From Bacillus sp. OV166 (GTDB taxonomy: Bacteria; Bacillota; Bacilli; Bacillales; Cytobacillaceae): a DNA stretch of 64,000 nucleotides. The position numbers were made by a program, and so were the translations under genes. The notes beneath the pieces are model-generated. The model was given only the letters and a program-made list of their open reading frames with translations. It was not told the DNA's origin and made no database searches. This document shows, in pieces, positions 62,050-64,000 of the stretch (its first letter is position 1; each line of letters opens with the position of its first letter). The stretch is taken from assembly GCF_900177675.1 (NCBI RefSeq), contig NZ_FXWM01000001.1, forward strand, positions 1,993,001 through 2,057,000. The letters are read 5' to 3'.

Positions 62050-63609
62050 ATGGAACCAATTACAATCATCTCCATTTTGCTTGGCCTTATCGTCGGTGCC
62101 GTTGTTGGCTATTTTGTTCATAAATCCATTGCTGATGCAAAAGTAGCAGGTGCAAAGAATGCTGCAGAGCAGATTCTTGAAGATGCTAAACGTGATGCTG
62201 ATTCATTGAAAAAGGAAGCTTTGCTAGAAGCAAAGGATGAAATTCACAAGCTTCGGACTGAAGCAGAGCGTGAGGTTCGTGAACGAAGAAATGAAATGCA
62301 AAAACAAGAAAACCGTTTACTGCAAAGAGAAGAGAATTTAGATCGAAAAGAGGAAACGTTAAACAAGCGTGAAAATCTTTTAGAAAAGAAGGATGATTCT
62401 CTAAACCAAAGACAACAGCATATTGAAGAGATGGAAAGCAAAGTGGACGAGTTAGTACGAAAACAACAAACTGAACTCGAACGAATATCGAGCTTAACGC
62501 GCGAGGAAGCGAAAACAATCATTATTGATCGAATGGAGCAGGAACTTATCACTGACACTGCGATAATGATCAAGGAAAGCGAAAATCGTGCAAAAGAGGA
62601 AGCCGACAAGAAAGCAAAGGAAATACTTTCGTTAGCAATCCAGCGTTGCGCTGCTGACCATGTTGCGGAAACGACTGTCTCTGTCGTCAACCTGCCAAAT
62701 GACGAAATGAAGGGCCGTATTATTGGCCGTGAAGGAAGAAATATTCGTACGCTTGAAACGTTAACAGGAATTGATTTAATCATTGATGATACTCCTGAAG
62801 CTGTCATTTTATCAGGTTTTGATCCTATTCGTCGCGAAACGGCTCGCTTAGCACTGGAGAAATTGGTCCAAGACGGGCGTATCCATCCGGCACGAATTGA
62901 GGAAATGGTAGAAAAATCACGTCGCGAAGTAGATGAGTATATCCGTGAAGTGGGTGAGCAAACCACCTTTGAAGTGGGTGTTCATGGACTCCATCCAGAT
63001 CTGATCAAAATTCTTGGTCGCTTAAAATTCCGTACTAGTTACGGGCAAAACGTATTAAAGCATTCAATGGAAGTTGCGCAACTGTCTGGTTTACTTGCCG
63101 CTGAACTTGGCCAAGATGAAACTTTGGCACGTCGTGCGGGCTTGCTTCATGATATTGGGAAAGCCATTGACCATGAAGTAGAAGGCAGCCATGTTGAAAT
63201 TGGTGTTGAACTTGCAACTAAATACAAGGAACATCCGGTAGTAATCAATAGTATTGCTTCCCATCATGGGGATACAGAGGCAACATCTATCATAGCCGTT
63301 TTAGTTGCAGCAGCAGATGCCTTATCAGCTGCAAGACCAGGTGCACGTAGTGAGACGCTTGAAAACTATATTCGCCGTCTTGAAAAGTTAGAGGAGATTT
63401 CGGAATCCTATGAAGGTGTAGAGAAATCCTTTGCCATTCAAGCAGGTCGAGAGGTACGTATTATAGTTAGACCGGATTCAGTTGATGATCTTGCTGCTCA
63501 TCGATTAGCACGCGATATTCGTAAGCGCATTGAAGAAGAGCTTGATTATCCAGGTCATATTAAAGTGACAGTTATTCGTGAGACACGGGCTGTTGAATAC
63601 GCAAAATAA
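62050..63609 (+). CDS. rny: Ribonuclease Y
   Basis: Membrane-anchored endoribonuclease that starts mRNA decay. One N-terminal membrane helix (residues 3-24, [19 protein letters not shown]), a long coiled coil (about 30-200), a KH domain ([19 protein letters not shown]) and an HD domain with [11 protein letters not shown] near residue 366. 519 residues, ribosome site AGAGGAGGTG. Pairs functionally with PNPase and RNase J2, also in this window. Confidence 0.98.
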   Translation: MEPITIISILLGLIVGAVVGYFVHKSIADAKVAGAKNAAEQILEDAKRDADSLKKEALLEAKDEIHKLRTEAEREVRERRNEMQKQENRLLQREENLDRKEETLNKRENLLEKKDDSLNQRQQHIEEMESKVDELVRKQQTELERISSLTREEAKTIIIDRMEQELITDTAIMIKESENRAKEEADKKAKEILSLAIQRCAADHVAETTVSVVNLPNDEMKGRIIGREGRNIRTLETLTGIDLIIDDTPEAVILSGFDPIRRETARLALEKLVQDGRIHPARIEEMVEKSRREVDEYIREVGEQTTFEVGVHGLHPDLIKILGRLKFRTSYGQNVLKHSMEVAQLSGLLAAELGQDETLARRAGLLHDIGKAIDHEVEGSHVEIGVELATKYKEHPVVINSIASHHGDTEATSIIAVLVAAADALSAARPGARSETLENYIRRLEKLEEISESYEGVEKSFAIQAGREVRIIVRPDSVDDLAAHRLARDIRKRIEEELDYPGHIKVTVIRETRAVEYAK

Positions 63610-63640
63610 AGCGGTGCGCATGCACCGCTTTATTTTTTGC
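63608..63640 (+). terminator. Terminator after rny
   Basis: 10-bp stem AAAGCGGTGC/GCACCGCTTT, GCAT loop, T-rich tail, starting at the stop codon. Confidence 0.88.
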
Positions 63641-63672
63641 AGCACCTTATCGGATTAAATAAAGTCTGAATG

Positions 63673-63681
63673 TGATACAAT
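63673..63681 (+). promoter_or_regulatory. Possible extended -10 promoter of ymdB
   Basis: TGATACAAT, 38 bases before ymdB, with no clear -35. Confidence 0.35.
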
Positions 63682-63718
63682 TTATACAATAACAATTTTT
63701 TTAACGAAAGGGACCAAA

Positions 63719-64000
63719 ATGAATCTACTTTTTATCGGTGATGTTGTCGGTTCACCAGGCCGGGACATGGTGAAGGAATATTTGCCAAAATTAAAAGAAA
63801 AATATCGTCCTCACTTTACTATTATCAATGGGGAGAATGCAGCAGGAGGCAAGGGGATTACTGAAAAAATCTATCGTGAATTCTTAGGGTATGGGGCACA
63901 GGCGGTAACACTGGGTAATCACACATGGGATAATCGTGAAATTTTTGAATTTATCGGTTCTGCAAAAAATATGGTTAGACCAGCGAATTTTCCAGAAGGA
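63719..64000 (+). CDS. ymdB: Metallophosphoesterase YmdB (5' part, cut by the window end)
   Basis: The first 94 codons show a calcineurin-like phosphoesterase: MNLLFIGDVVGSPGR with metal-binding Asp8, INGENAAGGKG and LGNHTWDN with Asn-His. In B. subtilis YmdB hydrolyses 2',3'-cyclic nucleotides and influences biofilm versus motility genes. The right end is missing, so full length cannot be judged. Starts after GGGACC, a weak ribosome site. Confidence 0.93.
   Translation, partial: MNLLFIGDVVGSPGRDMVKEYLPKLKEKYRPHFTIINGENAAGGKGITEKIYREFLGYGAQAVTLGNHTWDNREIFEFIGSAKNMVRPANFPEG

Overview
The window is a conserved chromosomal core segment from a low-GC, endospore-forming member of the Bacillaceae. 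It carries the dipicolinate synthase genes spoVFA-spoVFB, spoIIIE, ymxH, codY, a Gram-positive polC, and gene order almost identical to the sucC-to-ymdB stretch of Bacillus subtilis. The genus is not certain; the interspersed repeats look like those of environmental Bacillus-type genomes. All 57 genes or gene remnants (56 apparently functional, one xerC relic) lie on the + strand, and no tRNA, rRNA, CRISPR, prophage or transposase gene was found.

Layout. 0.1-9.4 kb: sucCD, dprA, topA, trmFO, a truncated xerC relic, hslVU. 9.5-13.7 kb: codY, then rpsB, tsf, pyrH, frr (translation and UMP kinase). 13.9-18.0 kb: uppS, cdsA, dxr, rseP (lipid, isoprenoid and intramembrane proteolysis). 18.2-22.5 kb: polC. 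22.8-28.1 kb: the rimP-nusA-rnpM-ylxQ-infB-ylxP-rbfA transcription/translation operon. 28.1-32.8 kb: truB, ribF, rpsO, pnp. 33.0-35.7 kb: ylxY, mlpA, ymxH. 35.8-40.8 kb: the spore dipicolinate and lysine/diaminopimelate branch (spoVFA, spoVFB, asd, dapG, dapA). 41.0-46.3 kb: rnjB, tepA, ylzJ, spoIIIE. 46.7-52.3 kb: a GntR regulator (ymfC) with a nucleoside-type ABC importer (nupNOPQ). 52.5-58.7 kb: ymfF, ymfH, ymfI, ymfJ, ymfK, ymfM (rodZ), pgsA. 58.8-64.0 kb: cinA, recA, rny and the start of ymdB.

Functional links. Asd, DapG and DapA make dihydrodipicolinate (or its hydrated form), which SpoVFAB oxidises to dipicolinic acid in the mother cell. A sigma-K-like promoter in front of spoVFA fits this. 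RNase J2, PNPase and RNase Y, three core RNA-decay enzymes, are all in the window. UppS, CdsA and PgsA feed envelope lipid synthesis, with RodZ linking to cell shape.

Main departures from the B. subtilis arrangement: (1) xerC is reduced to its first codons between trmFO and hslV; (2) the large fla/che operon is absent between codY and rpsB; (3) proS is absent between rseP and polC; (4) the slot downstream of ymfC holds a nup-type importer; (5) pbpX is absent between recA and rny, where a ~190-bp MITE-like repeat sits. Other points worth a look are an HslV with Asn at position 2 where B. subtilis has Ser, an RNase J2 that keeps metallo-beta-lactamase motifs degenerate in the B. subtilis protein, a long perfect hairpin between nupN and nupO, a strong ribosome-binding site leading into an ATG-TAG start-stop, and two cre-like sites. 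I did not find a convincing wholly new multi-gene system; the window is mostly ordinary core genome with several small anomalies.
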